A stretch of 64,000 nucleotides of DNA. It comes from Flavobacterium gyeonganense. Lineage in GTDB: Bacteria > Bacteroidota > Bacteroidia > Flavobacteriales > Flavobacteriaceae. The notes under the pieces are model-generated. The model had not been told where the DNA came from and ran no database searches. It was given only the letters and a program-made list of their open reading frames with translations. The translations under genes and the position numbers were made by a program. This document shows, piece by piece, positions 35,752-45,724 of the stretch; position 1 is the stretch's first letter; each line of letters opens with the position of its first letter. The stretch lies in contig NZ_CP121112.1 of NCBI RefSeq assembly GCF_029625295.1, forward strand, positions 1,178,001 to 1,242,000, given 5' to 3'.

Positions 35752-36762
35752 TCAACTTTTCACATAATTCAAAATAGTAGCGTCAAAATTTTGCTGATGA
35801 TTGACAAAAGTACTTTTTATAGGCAAATAATACAATTTAGAAATCATCCGGACCTCTTTCAACCGAACGTAATCTTTTTCAGTTGTAATGATTTTTTTGC
35901 CTTGAGCCTTATTCTGAATTTCATTTAAGTCTGTTTCAGAAAAATGATGATGATCAGGAAAAATCAAGCATTCATCATTTTCGGTTTTTAGAAAATCAAA
36001 AAATGGTTTCGGTTTTGCAATTCCGGCTAAAAGCACTTTTGATTCTGATTTTATTTCGGTTACAGCTATTTTGTCTTCTATATTATAAATTGCATCATCA
36101 TATTCTATAAAAGTAAAATAAAGTTGTTGTGAGCAATTTAACTTTAATTTTAAACGGATTTCTTCCTGCTTTACATCAGACAGGTTTTTAGGACACTTTG
36201 TAACGATAACAATATTGGCTCTCCTGGCTCCACTCCTGCTCTCACGTAAATTTCCAGTTGGCAGTATAAAATCATCTGCATACAGATCATCAAATGCAGT
36301 TAATAAAATATAAAACCCGGCTTTTACTTTTCGGTGCTGATAAGCATCATCCAGTAAAATTATTTCCGGTTTGCTTTTCTGTAAAAGTAATTGTACAATT
36401 CCATTAGTACGATTAGCATCTACCGCCACCTGAATATTAGGGAATTTTTGATAAAATTGAAAAGGTTCATCACCCAGAATTTCAGCATTTGAAGTTGAAT
36501 TGGCCAAAATAAAACCTTCCGATTTTCTTTTGTAACCACGGCTTAAAGTAGCCACTTTGTATTGATTAGATAACAATCTGATCAAATATTCGATTTGAGG
36601 CGTTTTACCGGTTCCACCTACACTTAAATTACCAACTGCTATAACCGGAAGATCAAATGAAGTAGATTTCAGGATTCCTTTGTCAAAAAGAAAATTACGG
36701 ATCGAAGTAATAAATCCGTATAAAACAGCAAATGGAAAAAGTATTTTTCGAAGTAAGTTCAT
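35752..36762 (-). CDS. lpxK: tetraacyldisaccharide 4'-kinase
   Basis: A 336-residue kinase adding the 4'-phosphate to lipid A precursor, at the inner membrane face. VGNLSVGGTGKTPQIEYLI includes the Walker A loop, and ATLSRGYKRKSEG and LLDDAYQHRKV are LpxK signatures. One N-terminal helix anchors it. Divergent from the Nif3 gene, with 64 nt between them. Confidence 0.96.
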   Translation of the reverse strand: MNLLRKILFPFAVLYGFITSIRNFLFDKGILKSTSFDLPVIAVGNLSVGGTGKTPQIEYLIRLLSNQYKVATLSRGYKRKSEGFILANSTSNAEILGDEPFQFYQKFPNIQVAVDANRTNGIVQLLLQKSKPEIILLDDAYQHRKVKAGFYILLTAFDDLYADDFILPTGNLRESRSGARRANIVIVTKCPKNLSDVKQEEIRLKLKLNCSQQLYFTFIEYDDAIYNIEDKIAVTEIKSESKVLLAGIAKPKPFFDFLKTENDECLIFPDHHHFSETDLNEIQNKAQGKKIITTEKDYVRLKEVRMISKLYYLPIKSTFVNHQQNFDATILNYVKS

Positions 36763-36826
36763 TTTACGAAAGTATAATTTTTTTCGTTAATTTGTTTCAG
36801 ATTTAGGTTTCAACAAAAAACTGAAC

Positions 36827-37921
36827 ATGAAAATAAAAGAAATAATCGCTATACTCGAAGAAATGGCTCCTTTGGCTTATGCCGAGGATTTTGACAACGT
36901 TGGACTTTTAGTGGGCGATACAGAAACAGAAAGTTCCGGAGTTCTGGTTTGTCACGATACTTTAGAATATGTAATTGAAGAAGCTATTACCAAAAACTGC
37001 AATCTGGTGGTTTGTTTTCATCCGATATTATTCTCCGGAATCAAAAAAATCACAGGCAAAAACTATGTAGAACGTGCGATTTTAAAAGCTATCAAAAATG
37101 ATGTTGCTATTTATGCTGTTCACACCGCTTTAGACAATCATTCTCAGGGAGTAAACAAAATATTTTGTGATGCTTTAGGCCTAACCAATAGAAAGGTTTT
37201 GGTTCCAAAGCAGAATTTCATCCAAAAATTAGTTACTTACACCACCTCTGACAATTCAGACAAAGTTAGGAACGCATTGTTTGAAGCAGGTGCAGGTAAA
37301 ATTGGAAATTATGACAACTGCAGTTTCAATTCTGAAGGCTTTTTTACGTTTCAGGGAAATGAAGATAGCAATCCCGTAATTGGAGAAAAAGGAAAATTAC
37401 ATACCGGAACAGAAACAAAAATTGAAGTTATTTTCGAAAAACATTTACAATCGGGAATTTTGAAAGCCCTTTTTTCAAATCACATTTATGAAGAAGCAGC
37501 GTATGAAATTTATAATTTACAAAATTCGCATCAAAATATAGGCTTAGGTATGATTGGCGAACTGGAATCTGAAATGGATGAAAAAGATTTTCTTCACTTC
37601 GTAAAAGATAAAATGATTGCCAATGGAATCCGACATTCAGCCTTCACAGGAAAAAAAATAAAGAAAGTTGCCGTTTTAGGAGGCTCAGGAAGTTTTGCCA
37701 TAAAAAATGCAATTCAGTCTGGGGCAGATGCTTTTTTAACTGCTGATTTAAAATACCATCAGTTTTATGAAGCCGAAAACAAATTACTTTTGGCCGATAT
37801 TGGTCATTTTGAGAGTGAACGCTATACAAAAAATTATATTGTTGATTATCTTAGAAAAAAAATCCTTAATTTTGCCATCATTTTATCAGAAGAAAATACA
37901 AATCCAGTTAAGTACTTATAG
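36827..37921 (+). CDS. Nif3-like dinuclear metal center protein
   Basis: A 364-residue hexameric protein of the NIF3/DUF34 family. Metal-site motifs: VVCFHPILFSGIKKI, YAVHTALDNHSQGVNK (His) and LADIGHFESERY (His/Glu). The central insertion is typical of the Bacteroidota/YqfO form. A conserved protein thought to act in cofactor repair (GTP cyclohydrolase I-like fold); its reaction is not settled. 3 nt before the next gene, so one operon. Confidence 0.93.
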   Translation: MKIKEIIAILEEMAPLAYAEDFDNVGLLVGDTETESSGVLVCHDTLEYVIEEAITKNCNLVVCFHPILFSGIKKITGKNYVERAILKAIKNDVAIYAVHTALDNHSQGVNKIFCDALGLTNRKVLVPKQNFIQKLVTYTTSDNSDKVRNALFEAGAGKIGNYDNCSFNSEGFFTFQGNEDSNPVIGEKGKLHTGTETKIEVIFEKHLQSGILKALFSNHIYEEAAYEIYNLQNSHQNIGLGMIGELESEMDEKDFLHFVKDKMIANGIRHSAFTGKKIKKVAVLGGSGSFAIKNAIQSGADAFLTADLKYHQFYEAENKLLLADIGHFESERYTKNYIVDYLRKKILNFAIILSEENTNPVKYL

Positions 37922-37924
37922 AAT

Positions 37925-38704
37925 ATGACGAATACGAAAGAATTAAGTGTTGAGGACAAGTTAAGAGCAATATACGATTTACAGCTTATTGACTCGAGAA
38001 TTGACGAAATCAGAAACGTAAGAGGGGAACTTCCATTAGAAGTTGAAGATTTAGAAGATGAAGTTGCGGGTCTGAGCACTCGTTCAGAGAAACTAAAAGG
38101 TGAACTTGAAGTGGTTGAAGAGCAAATCAAAGCAAAGAAAAATGCAATTGAAGAGCACAAAGAAGTTATTAAAAAGTACACAAAACAACAAGAATCAGTT
38201 CGTAATAACAGAGAATTTAATTCTTTGACAAAAGAAGTTGAATTTCAGGAATTAGAAATTCAATTGGCTGAAAAACAAATAAAAGAGATGAAAGCTTCTA
38301 TCGAACATAAGAAAGAAGTTATTTCAAATCTAAAAGAAAAATTAGAAGCTAAAAGTTCACACTTAAAACATAAAAAATCTGAGTTAGATGCTATTATGGC
38401 TGAGACTCAAAAAGAAGAAATCTTCTTAACTGAGAAATCTGCTGAGTATGCTGCCCAAATCGAAGAGAGATTATTGGCGGCTTACAACAGAATCAGAAGC
38501 AGTGTACGTAACGGATTAGCTGTAGTATCTATTGAAAGAGGAGCTTCTGCAGGGTCATTTTTCACAATTCCGCCACAAACTCAGGTAGAAATTGCTTCAA
38601 GAAAGAAAATCATCACCGATGAGCATTCAGGAAGAATCTTAGTTGACAGCGCACTTGCTGACGAAGAGAGAGAAAAAATGGAACAATTGTTCGCTAAAAT
38701 CTAA
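37925..38704 (+). CDS. coiled-coil 'C4-type zinc ribbon' family protein lacking the cysteines
   Basis: A 259-residue protein: long coiled coil (about 30-165), then a domain that in the family holds two CxxC zinc knuckles before and after IPP. Here the equivalent residues are Ser208, Ser211, Asp232 and Ser235 (GASAGSFFTIPP … TDEHSGRIL), and there is no Cys in the whole protein. The fold is probably kept (SVRNGLAVVSIE, GRILV) but without zinc. The family is linked to nucleic-acid or ribosome-related roles only by analogy. Confidence 0.92.
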   Translation: MTNTKELSVEDKLRAIYDLQLIDSRIDEIRNVRGELPLEVEDLEDEVAGLSTRSEKLKGELEVVEEQIKAKKNAIEEHKEVIKKYTKQQESVRNNREFNSLTKEVEFQELEIQLAEKQIKEMKASIEHKKEVISNLKEKLEAKSSHLKHKKSELDAIMAETQKEEIFLTEKSAEYAAQIEERLLAAYNRIRSSVRNGLAVVSIERGASAGSFFTIPPQTQVEIASRKKIITDEHSGRILVDSALADEEREKMEQLFAKI

Positions 38705-38712
38705 ATAAAATT

Positions 38713-38740
38713 GTCCCGATCAACATCGGGACTTTTTTTT
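38713..38740 (+). terminator. terminator after the coiled-coil gene
   Basis: GTCCCGAT, 4-nt loop, ATCGGGAC, then eight T; 8 nt after the stop. Confidence 0.88.
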
Positions 38741-38753
38741 ACCATAAAATTTA

Positions 38754-39617
38754 ATGGTCTTGGGACTTAAAAAAGGAATTCGTTTTATTACATTAAAATT
38801 GGTTGGACAATACATTAACTTCCTTAGTTACATCCGTCCGCAAAAAGCTGTCGAACTTTCATATGCACTTTTCAGTCAGCCGCGAGATGGAAGATTACTA
38901 AAAGAAAAATTGCCTAAAATTCTGAAGAATACAGAAACTGAAACCTTTCAACACAATGAACACCATTTTCAAATCTATATCTGGAAAGGAAACGAAACCA
39001 AAATCCTTTTGGTTCATGGTTGGGAAAGCAATTCTTCACGCTGGAAAAAAACACTTCCGCATCTACAAAAGTCAGGAAGCTCCATTATCGCGCTTGATGC
39101 CCCGGCACACGGACAAAGCAGCGGTAAGGAATTTAATGTTCCGCTATATGCCGAGTTCATCAATAAAACGGTAGAAAAATACCAGCCAGACATTATAATT
39201 GGGCACTCTATTGGCGGCGCAGCCTGCGTTTACCATCAGTATTTGTTTCCGAATACCAGTATAAATAAAATGGTCATTTTGGGAGCTCCATCAGATTTAA
39301 AAACACTGATTGACAATTATGTATCGATGCTGAGTTTAAACAACAGAATGTTTACACTATTGGAAAATCGCTTTTTAACGCATTTCAATTTTAAACTCGA
39401 AGATTTCTCCGGACAAAAATTTGCTTCTCAATTTAATATTCCGGGTTTAATTGCGCATGACACAACAGATAAAATTGTTGCTTTTGAAGAAGGTAAAAAA
39501 ATCGCTAGCAACTGGAAAAACTGTCAGTTCATCGAAACCAAAGGTTTAGGCCATGGTATGCACGATGATAAACTATACCAAAAAGTGATTGATTTTTTAT
39601 TTGAATCGAAACAATAG
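38754..39617 (+). CDS. alpha/beta hydrolase
   Basis: A 287-residue alpha/beta-fold hydrolase. LLVHGWESNSSRW is the oxyanion-hole region, IIGHSIGGAA the nucleophile elbow (Ser) and KGLGHGMHDD the catalytic His near the C-terminus. ALDAPAHGQSSG fits the family well. Likely a carboxylesterase or acyl-transferase-like enzyme; substrate unknown. Follows a terminator. Confidence 0.9.
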   Translation: MVLGLKKGIRFITLKLVGQYINFLSYIRPQKAVELSYALFSQPRDGRLLKEKLPKILKNTETETFQHNEHHFQIYIWKGNETKILLVHGWESNSSRWKKTLPHLQKSGSSIIALDAPAHGQSSGKEFNVPLYAEFINKTVEKYQPDIIIGHSIGGAACVYHQYLFPNTSINKMVILGAPSDLKTLIDNYVSMLSLNNRMFTLLENRFLTHFNFKLEDFSGQKFASQFNIPGLIAHDTTDKIVAFEEGKKIASNWKNCQFIETKGLGHGMHDDKLYQKVIDFLFESKQ

Positions 39618-39794
39618 ACTTTTTTCACCAACAGCTTTTGCTCTTTCTCCTTTATTCCCTAATAAAAAAGATAACAAAAAGCTTTATTTTTTTAAATTGG
39701 GTATATCGCTTCAATTGGGGCTATGAATAAGCAATTGTAATTTTTTGGTTATCATTTAACCTCATCTAATCCTCAAAATCTGTATTTTTGTAAC

Positions 39795-40607
39795 ATGGAA
39801 GAAAATCTAAAACGTCTTAATAAATTTATTGGGGAAACCGGTTATTGTTCACGCCGCGAAGCAGATAAACTCATCGAAGAAGGCCGTGTAACCATCAATG
39901 GTTCCGTGCCTGAAATGGGAACCAAGGTTTCACCTGATGACGAAGTGCGTATAGATGGGAAATTAATCGTCGAAAAACACGAAAAAATGATTTATCTGGC
40001 TTTCAACAAACCTGTTGGAATAGAATGCACAACTAATCTTGAAGTCAAAAACAATATTGTCGATTATATCAATTACCCAAAGCGTATTTTTCCAATAGGA
40101 AGATTGGACAAAGCCAGTGAAGGACTGATTTTCATGACCAATGACGGCGATATCGTAAACAAGATTTTACGTGCCCGAAACAATCATGAAAAAGAATATA
40201 CTGTAACCGTAAATAAACCCATAACGGACCGTTTTATACAACGTATGGGAAACGGTGTTCCCATTTTAGATACTGTTACCAAAAAATGCAAGGTCGAGCA
40301 AATCAGTAAATACACTTTCAAAATCATTCTGACGCAAGGTTTAAACCGTCAGATTCGAAGAATGTCCGAGTATTTAGGTTATGAAGTTACAGCACTAAAA
40401 CGAATTCGGATTATCAATATTTCATTAGATGTCCCTGTTGGACGCTACAGAGATTTAACAGATGCTGAAATCAAAGAATTAAATCAGCTGATTGAACCAT
40501 CAAGTAAAACTGAAGAAGCTAGTTTCCCTAAACCGGAAGCTCCCAAAAGAAGAACAGAATTTATTTCAAAACACGATCCCCGATTTAAAAAAAGAGGTGA
40601 TTATTGA
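39795..40607 (+). CDS. rluF: 23S rRNA pseudouridine synthase RluF-like
   Basis: A 270-residue pseudouridine synthase. S4 domain at the N-terminus ([21 protein letters not shown]), catalytic [18 protein letters not shown], then [17 protein letters not shown] and [17 protein letters not shown]. The [12 protein letters not shown] motif places it with RluF (U2604), not RluB. The tail beyond 240 is Lys/Pro-rich ([11 protein letters not shown]). Monocistronic, ended by a strong terminator. Confidence 0.92.
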   Translation: MEENLKRLNKFIGETGYCSRREADKLIEEGRVTINGSVPEMGTKVSPDDEVRIDGKLIVEKHEKMIYLAFNKPVGIECTTNLEVKNNIVDYINYPKRIFPIGRLDKASEGLIFMTNDGDIVNKILRARNNHEKEYTVTVNKPITDRFIQRMGNGVPILDTVTKKCKVEQISKYTFKIILTQGLNRQIRRMSEYLGYEVTALKRIRIINISLDVPVGRYRDLTDAEIKELNQLIEPSSKTEEASFPKPEAPKRRTEFISKHDPRFKKRGDY

Positions 40608-40619
40608 TTCTTATAAACT

Positions 40620-40650
40620 AAAAAATCCTTCAGATGCTGAAGGATTTTTT
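40620..40650. terminator. bidirectional terminator, rluF / LytTR gene
   Basis: AAAAATCCTTCAG (40621-40633) and CTGAAGGATTTTT (40637-40649), 13-bp stem with a 3-nt loop and T-run; between convergent genes. Confidence 0.9.
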
Positions 40651-40679
40651 ACTTAAATAATTTCTGCGAAACTAAATGA

Positions 40680-41426
40680 TTACTTCAAAATACGGAAGTT
40701 TTTCACAAAGTCTTTATACTTATCGCTAAGGGTTATTTTGTGGTTTCCTTTTAAAATGATCAAATTATCATTTACATTTATTTGTTCAATTTTACTGAGA
40801 TTCACTATATAATTGCGATGCGTCTGGCAAAATTTCGCCGCATCGAGTAACTGAATAATTTTTGTTAAGGATATTAAAATAACAAATTTCTCTGCATCAG
40901 TAATGATATTGCAATAACGGTCTTCAACTTCTATGTACAAAATATCCTTGATTTGAACTTTCTTTAAAACCTTATTTTTTTTGATAAAAAGAGAATCCCT
41001 GCTTACAACCGTATTTTGATCTTCACTATGAAAAACATTGGTTTGCTCATAAAATTTCTCAACAGCCATTTCCAGTGCATACAAAATTTCAAGTTCATTA
41101 AAAGGTTTTAATAAGAAGCTAAAAGGTTTAGTCAATTTAGCCCTCTCAAAAATCTGACGGTCTTTTGAACTGGTTAAAAAAACAAATGGTTTTTGTCCGT
41201 CGGGCACTATATTGATCGTTTCTGCAAAAGTAATTCCGTCTGGTTTTCCGTCTAAAAAAACATCAATTACCACAATGTCGATTGTGTTTTGGTAAAAGAG
41301 TGTTAGTGCCTCCTGATGCGTTCTGGCAATGCCTACAACATTATAATTATTATCAGTAAGTACTTTTACAAGTGCATCACTTTCGGCTGTTGTATCTTCG
41401 ACAATAAGTACATTTATATTATCCAT
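40680..41426 (-). CDS. LytTR-family response regulator
   Basis: A 248-residue protein: receiver with the phospho-acceptor Asp55 (VVIDVFLDG) and FLLKPF, then a LytTR DNA-binding domain (about 140-245: VQIKDILYIEVEDRYCNIIT, FCQTHRNYIVNLSKIEQI). It binds direct repeats to activate transcription. The gene overlaps the sensor kinase gene by 8 nt, so they are a cognate pair. Confidence 0.95.
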   Translation of the reverse strand: MDNINVLIVEDTTAESDALVKVLTDNNYNVVGIARTHQEALTLFYQNTIDIVVIDVFLDGKPDGITFAETINIVPDGQKPFVFLTSSKDRQIFERAKLTKPFSFLLKPFNELEILYALEMAVEKFYEQTNVFHSEDQNTVVSRDSLFIKKNKVLKKVQIKDILYIEVEDRYCNIITDAEKFVILISLTKIIQLLDAAKFCQTHRNYIVNLSKIEQINVNDNLIILKGNHKITLSDKYKDFVKNFRILK

Positions 41427-43143
41427 GGTTTTTAAACTTTGGTAATGCTATGATAACCCTGGTTCCAACATTTTCTTCACTCTCTATATCGAGTTTTCCT
41501 TCGTTTTTACGAATCAGGCTTTTGCACAACTGCATTCCTAACCCGGTTCCTATGATATCATCGTTTTGCTTTTTAGAAAGCAAAATGGTTTCTTTTAATA
41601 ATTCTTTTCTTGTTGCTTCATTCATTCCTAACCCGGTGTCTTCGATGACCAGATAACAAAAATCTTCTGATGCAGAACGGCTGTAAATAGAAATCGTTCC
41701 GTTTTCTTTAGAGAATTTAATCGCATTGTCTAAAAAGTTCCGAATGATGATTTTGAGCGAATCCAGATCAGCAAATACGTAGTCTGAAGCTGAAACATTA
41801 CTTTTAAAATCAATATTTTTATTCAACATCAAAGGTTTGTAATTGTACTCTACATGCTGCACTATCGAAGTCAGATGCAATGATTCCCTGTAAAAATACC
41901 CCTGCTGGGTTTGCAATAAAGCCCAATTTAGCAGGTTGTCTAATAAATTATATGCACCACTTGCAATTGAACTGTTTTTATGGAGTAAAACATCGAGCTC
42001 CGTATAGTTTTTACTTTCCAGATTGTCCAGAAGTTTACTATTACTCACTTTCAGAGCATTTACAGAAGAACGCAAATCATGACTAACGATTGAGAACAAT
42101 TTATCTTTTGTAGCATTAAGCTCATCCAATTCATTTTTCTGCGCTAAGATTATTTTATTGCTTCTGATTTTCTGCCTGTAAAAATAAACTCCGGTACCCA
42201 ACAGTACAAACAATAAAACCGAAGAAATGAGAAACCCATTTCTTTCGGCTATTTTTGCTTTATTCTCTGCAGCGAGAACGTTGACTTCTTTTTGTTTTTG
42301 TTTTATGGCAAATTTCTTTTCGAGATCAGCAATCGCCCAGACTTTGTTTTGATCGTTTAAGGAGTCTTTCCAGGCTTCATATTCTTTTCTGTAAGTTAAT
42401 GCTAACGGAAAGTTTTTTCTGTTTTCCTCTACTACTGCCATGTTTTTGGCTGTCATTCTTTTTAAATCGAATGATTTTACTTTTTTGGACAAGCCATAAG
42501 CTTTTTCAAAATAAGGAATTGCCTGAATGTCTTTATATTGTGTATAATACAAATTTGCAATATTCATATAAGAACGTATAAGCATTAAACTATCCTTTTC
42601 AATCTCTTGTAATTCGACTCCTTTAAACAAATACCTTTCTGCATCATCAAATTTTCCAATATGTAAATAACACAATCCTATATTATTGATAACAGTACTT
42701 TTTTTAAAATCATACAGATCTTCACTAAGTTTTTCGATAGAATTAAAATGTAATAATGCAATTTCAAATTCATTTTGTTCTAAGGCAATTTCACCAAGTA
42801 AAAAATTGACTTTATAGTTAAATCTAAAATTAGAAGAAATTAAATTAAATTCTTTTTTTGCTTCTTTAAAAATTTTTTTCTCCAAGAAACTAATTGCTCT
42901 AAAATAATGACAATAATTTTGTAACTCAGGAGCTTTTTTACTACTAAGCTGCTTTATTGAATAAACTAATGTTGAATCCCAATTCTTTTCAAAAAAGAAA
43001 TGTTGCGCTTTGTTAAAATTAACTTCATGATTATATTTTAAAACTTTCTTTTTTATTTCAAATTTGAGTAAACTATCTACGAGTTTCTCTTGTGAAAAAA
43101 TAAAAAAAGGAGTTAACAAAAAAGATAACGCAAAAAAAAACAT
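41419..43143 (-). CDS. sensor histidine kinase with TPR sensor region
   Basis: A 574-residue protein with a signal peptide (to about residue 18), TPR-like repeats (about 45-250) in the periplasm, a coiled helix, one membrane helix (about 303-322), DHp with SIVSHDLRSS (His355), and a HATPase with IIIRNFLDNAIKFS and DTGLGM. It phosphorylates the LytTR partner encoded just downstream. The domain order is typical of Bacteroidota one-helix TPR kinases. Confidence 0.94.
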   Translation of the reverse strand: MFFFALSFLLTPFFIFSQEKLVDSLLKFEIKKKVLKYNHEVNFNKAQHFFFEKNWDSTLVYSIKQLSSKKAPELQNYCHYFRAISFLEKKIFKEAKKEFNLISSNFRFNYKVNFLLGEIALEQNEFEIALLHFNSIEKLSEDLYDFKKSTVINNIGLCYLHIGKFDDAERYLFKGVELQEIEKDSLMLIRSYMNIANLYYTQYKDIQAIPYFEKAYGLSKKVKSFDLKRMTAKNMAVVEENRKNFPLALTYRKEYEAWKDSLNDQNKVWAIADLEKKFAIKQKQKEVNVLAAENKAKIAERNGFLISSVLLFVLLGTGVYFYRQKIRSNKIILAQKNELDELNATKDKLFSIVSHDLRSSVNALKVSNSKLLDNLESKNYTELDVLLHKNSSIASGAYNLLDNLLNWALLQTQQGYFYRESLHLTSIVQHVEYNYKPLMLNKNIDFKSNVSASDYVFADLDSLKIIIRNFLDNAIKFSKENGTISIYSRSASEDFCYLVIEDTGLGMNEATRKELLKETILLSKKQNDDIIGTGLGMQLCKSLIRKNEGKLDIESEENVGTRVIIALPKFKNHG

Positions 43144-43179
43144 TTTTAATCATTGTTCAATGCTATATTTACATTCACT

Positions 43180-43656
43180 CTAAGTTCTTTCCACAGCAGT
43201 TTCTGTCCCTCGTGAAGTCTCCGGATCTATATCCCAAAGAAAAGTCTGGATTATTTCAATACTCTTAAATGCATCTTCTCCATAAGGATCTTTTTCTGCT
43301 TTAAAGCTTATTTCATAAACATCAAAGTCTGTACTTATCGCATCATCTATATCATAAGTGATAAAAAACTGCAACTGGCGCTTTCCATCAAGATCTACAT
43401 ACCAATTTTGATAAATCATAAATTCTAATTTATCGCCATTTAGTTGCGTATTGGTTGACACTAAAAAGACTGCTCTAACCTGAAGTGTATCAGCATCTGT
43501 AAAAGTTGCCTGCACTATAGGAGAAAAAGGAATTTGTGATTTGTTTTCAGGAAAGCTTATAGGCTTTTGGGTTAATCTACTCTTAGTTGCTTTTTTAATA
43601 CACTTACCTGGTGGAAAGATTTTTGAAGTTGGTGAATAAAGGGTAGTTTTTTCCAT
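43180..43656 (-). CDS. uncharacterised 158-residue protein
   Basis: No family recognised and no signal peptide. The N-terminus is basic and Pro-rich (SPTSKIFPPGKCIKK), and the remainder alternates hydrophobic and polar residues (VQATFTDADTLQVRAVFL, LEFMIYQNWYVDLDG), suggesting beta strands. It lies 37 nt upstream of the kinase gene on the same strand, so it might be its first cistron. Function unknown. Confidence 0.55.
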   Translation of the reverse strand: MEKTTLYSPTSKIFPPGKCIKKATKSRLTQKPISFPENKSQIPFSPIVQATFTDADTLQVRAVFLVSTNTQLNGDKLEFMIYQNWYVDLDGKRQLQFFITYDIDDAISTDFDVYEISFKAEKDPYGEDAFKSIEIIQTFLWDIDPETSRGTETAVERT

Positions 43657-43902
43657 AATAAATAATTTTAGGGGGTTAGGTTAATAATATTTAATTTACA
43701 ACGAAACATTGCTAAATAAGACTTTTTGTCTTACAAAATCAGCAAATTTCAAAAATCAAATATAACAAAGTATTTCTTAATAACTTTTATTTACCTGTTC
43801 ATTCAACGTTATTATTTGCTTTTTGTCAATAAAAAATCACTCATAAAAATAATTTACAAAAAAATTCTACCTTTTATCAGGTAGGACTTTTGTAGTTTTT
43901 AA

Positions 43903-45285
43903 TTATTTTTTCAAAAAAGTATAATACAGCGGTTTAGATAAAAAAGATTTTTCCTGATAAGAATGAATCTCGTATTCTCTTACTGTTTCTTTTAGCTTAC
44001 CATTTAAATTATGCTGCAAAAAATATTCCCTCCTTGATTCATCATTAAAATTGAGATCGCTTAAAAATATCGGCTCTACTCCTTTATTAACTGATATATT
44101 GTAATTCGTAATCAGGTTTCCCCAATTGACAAAACTGCACAACAATAACAAACCATAGCAATACCAAACCATTTGGTTAAAAAGGTATGCATTGGTTTTT
44201 TGTCTGGCAATCTTTAAAAATGCATACACCAAACCAATTGTCACTAAAATCAGAAACGCATATACTCCTAAACGCTTATATGTTAATCCGAAAAAAGACA
44301 CGTATTCTGAATTTTTGATTATGGCACTTACAATTAAAACGCCGTTTAATAAAATCCATATTTTAGCTAATTTTTTAAGCATTGTGGCTTTCGCATCAAA
44401 ATTAAAACCTCCCTTAAAATAAAATAAGATTACACCAACAGCCATAAGAATTGAGAAAATGACAGCATTTACCCTCTCATGTGTATCTGAGCTCAGATTT
44501 GTTTTTTCGACAGCTTCAAAAAACTGCTCATAATTATAAGTTGCAATAAAAATAAGCAGCAATACATTTAAAAGGGCCAAAGTAATTTCGCCGCTTTTTC
44601 TTTCAAAATCAATATCAAGAAATGAAAAAGAACTTTGGTTTTGATTTCTGACCTCATCTTTAAAGTCATTATCCAAAAGCTGATTTTTTTCATAACAAAT
44701 TTCAGGAATCCAGTAATTCCAGAAATTGAATGAGATATAAAATCCTAGACCGCTAATCACTATAAGCTGCCAGATGTCAATATCTAACTCATAATCTGTA
44801 AACAGAGATGAAAAATGGTTGCTTCCAAATGAATACACGATAAAAAACAATCCCAAAAACAGGGCCGGAATAATAAAATAAGCTATCATTTTTTTTGCAA
44901 AACCGTTGTTTACCTTTCTTTTGGGAAAATATTGACTAAACATGAATATGCGTCCTAATGAAGCTACTCCATTTACGAATATTAACGGAAACAACTGCAA
45001 CATTTTAAGTTTAGGTTCCTGTATTTTGAATTGCAAAAAAACAATCGATAAGGCCAAAGCCCAAAATGAAGCAAAATCACCATACCAGGCAAAAGCATAA
45101 CAAGAGAGGATAGTAGTTATTACCAAAACAAGATGTGATCTGTGAGTAAACCGATCCTGAAAGAAATAACAAATCAATGCTGTTAATCCTAAGCCAAAAA
45201 GTCCGAGGTTCACACCTAACTCCTGTTTGTAAAAAAGCAGCGTAAACAGTAAGCTGCTGACTAAAATAAAATGTAGTTTTTTCAT
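43903..45285 (-). CDS. DUF4173 membrane protein
   Basis: A 460-residue protein with about ten or more hydrophobic segments. GQDRFTHRS-like and FGLTYKRLGVYAFLILV regions match DUF4173 (PF13687). The polar tail ends YFLQHNLNGKLKETV…KPLYYTFLKK. Location inner membrane; function unknown. The family often sits with a small winged-helix regulator, here 145 nt upstream. Confidence 0.88.
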   Translation of the reverse strand: MKKLHFILVSSLLFTLLFYKQELGVNLGLFGLGLTALICYFFQDRFTHRSHLVLVITTILSCYAFAWYGDFASFWALALSIVFLQFKIQEPKLKMLQLFPLIFVNGVASLGRIFMFSQYFPKRKVNNGFAKKMIAYFIIPALFLGLFFIVYSFGSNHFSSLFTDYELDIDIWQLIVISGLGFYISFNFWNYWIPEICYEKNQLLDNDFKDEVRNQNQSSFSFLDIDFERKSGEITLALLNVLLLIFIATYNYEQFFEAVEKTNLSSDTHERVNAVIFSILMAVGVILFYFKGGFNFDAKATMLKKLAKIWILLNGVLIVSAIIKNSEYVSFFGLTYKRLGVYAFLILVTIGLVYAFLKIARQKTNAYLFNQMVWYCYGLLLLCSFVNWGNLITNYNISVNKGVEPIFLSDLNFNDESRREYFLQHNLNGKLKETVREYEIHSYQEKSFLSKPLYYTFLKK

Positions 45286-45429
45286 ATTTGTAGAATTTAT
45301 TTATTAGTGGTCAAATATGTTAGCGCGATTATCAATTGTTTTTTTATGCACATTTATAAAGCGACTCCATATTCTCTTTATTAAAAAGTACTTTGCATTT
45401 CAAAGTTATTAAGGAAAAAAATTTAGTTC

Positions 45430-45720
45430 TTAATTTTTCATTAATTTTTCAAGATAAGATAAGTGCTCTTTGAAGGCAGCACGCCCCAATGGAGTAACCT
45501 GATAGGATGTTTTTGGCTTTTTACCAACGAATTCTTTTTTGACTTCAATATATTCTGCTTTTTCTAATGCTGAGGAATGACTCGCTAAATTTCCGTCTGT
45601 GATATTCAGTATGGTTTTCATCTCAGTAAAATCAACCCAATCATTCACCATCAGAACGGACATTATACCCAGTCTGACACGGCTTTCAAAATCTTTATTT
45701 AGCTTATCAATGATTCCCAT
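45430..45720 (-). CDS. small winged-helix transcriptional regulator
   Basis: A 96-residue protein. FESRVRLGIMSVLMVNDWVDFTEMKTILNITDGNLASHSSALEKAEYIEVKK is a MarR/HTH_34-like winged helix with recognition helix GNLASHSSALE, followed by a wing (KPKTSYQVTPLGR). It is probably a repressor or activator of the neighbouring membrane genes. It begins 4 nt after the stop of the membrane gene at 45725-46339, so the two are cotranscribed. Confidence 0.9.
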   Translation of the reverse strand: MGIIDKLNKDFESRVRLGIMSVLMVNDWVDFTEMKTILNITDGNLASHSSALEKAEYIEVKKEFVGKKPKTSYQVTPLGRAAFKEHLSYLEKLMKN

Positions 45721-45724
45721 TGGT

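Noticed and set aside
39783..39790. TATTTTTG as the -7 promoter box of rluF
   Set aside because: It lies only 4 nt before the ATG, which would place the transcription start inside the coding sequence.
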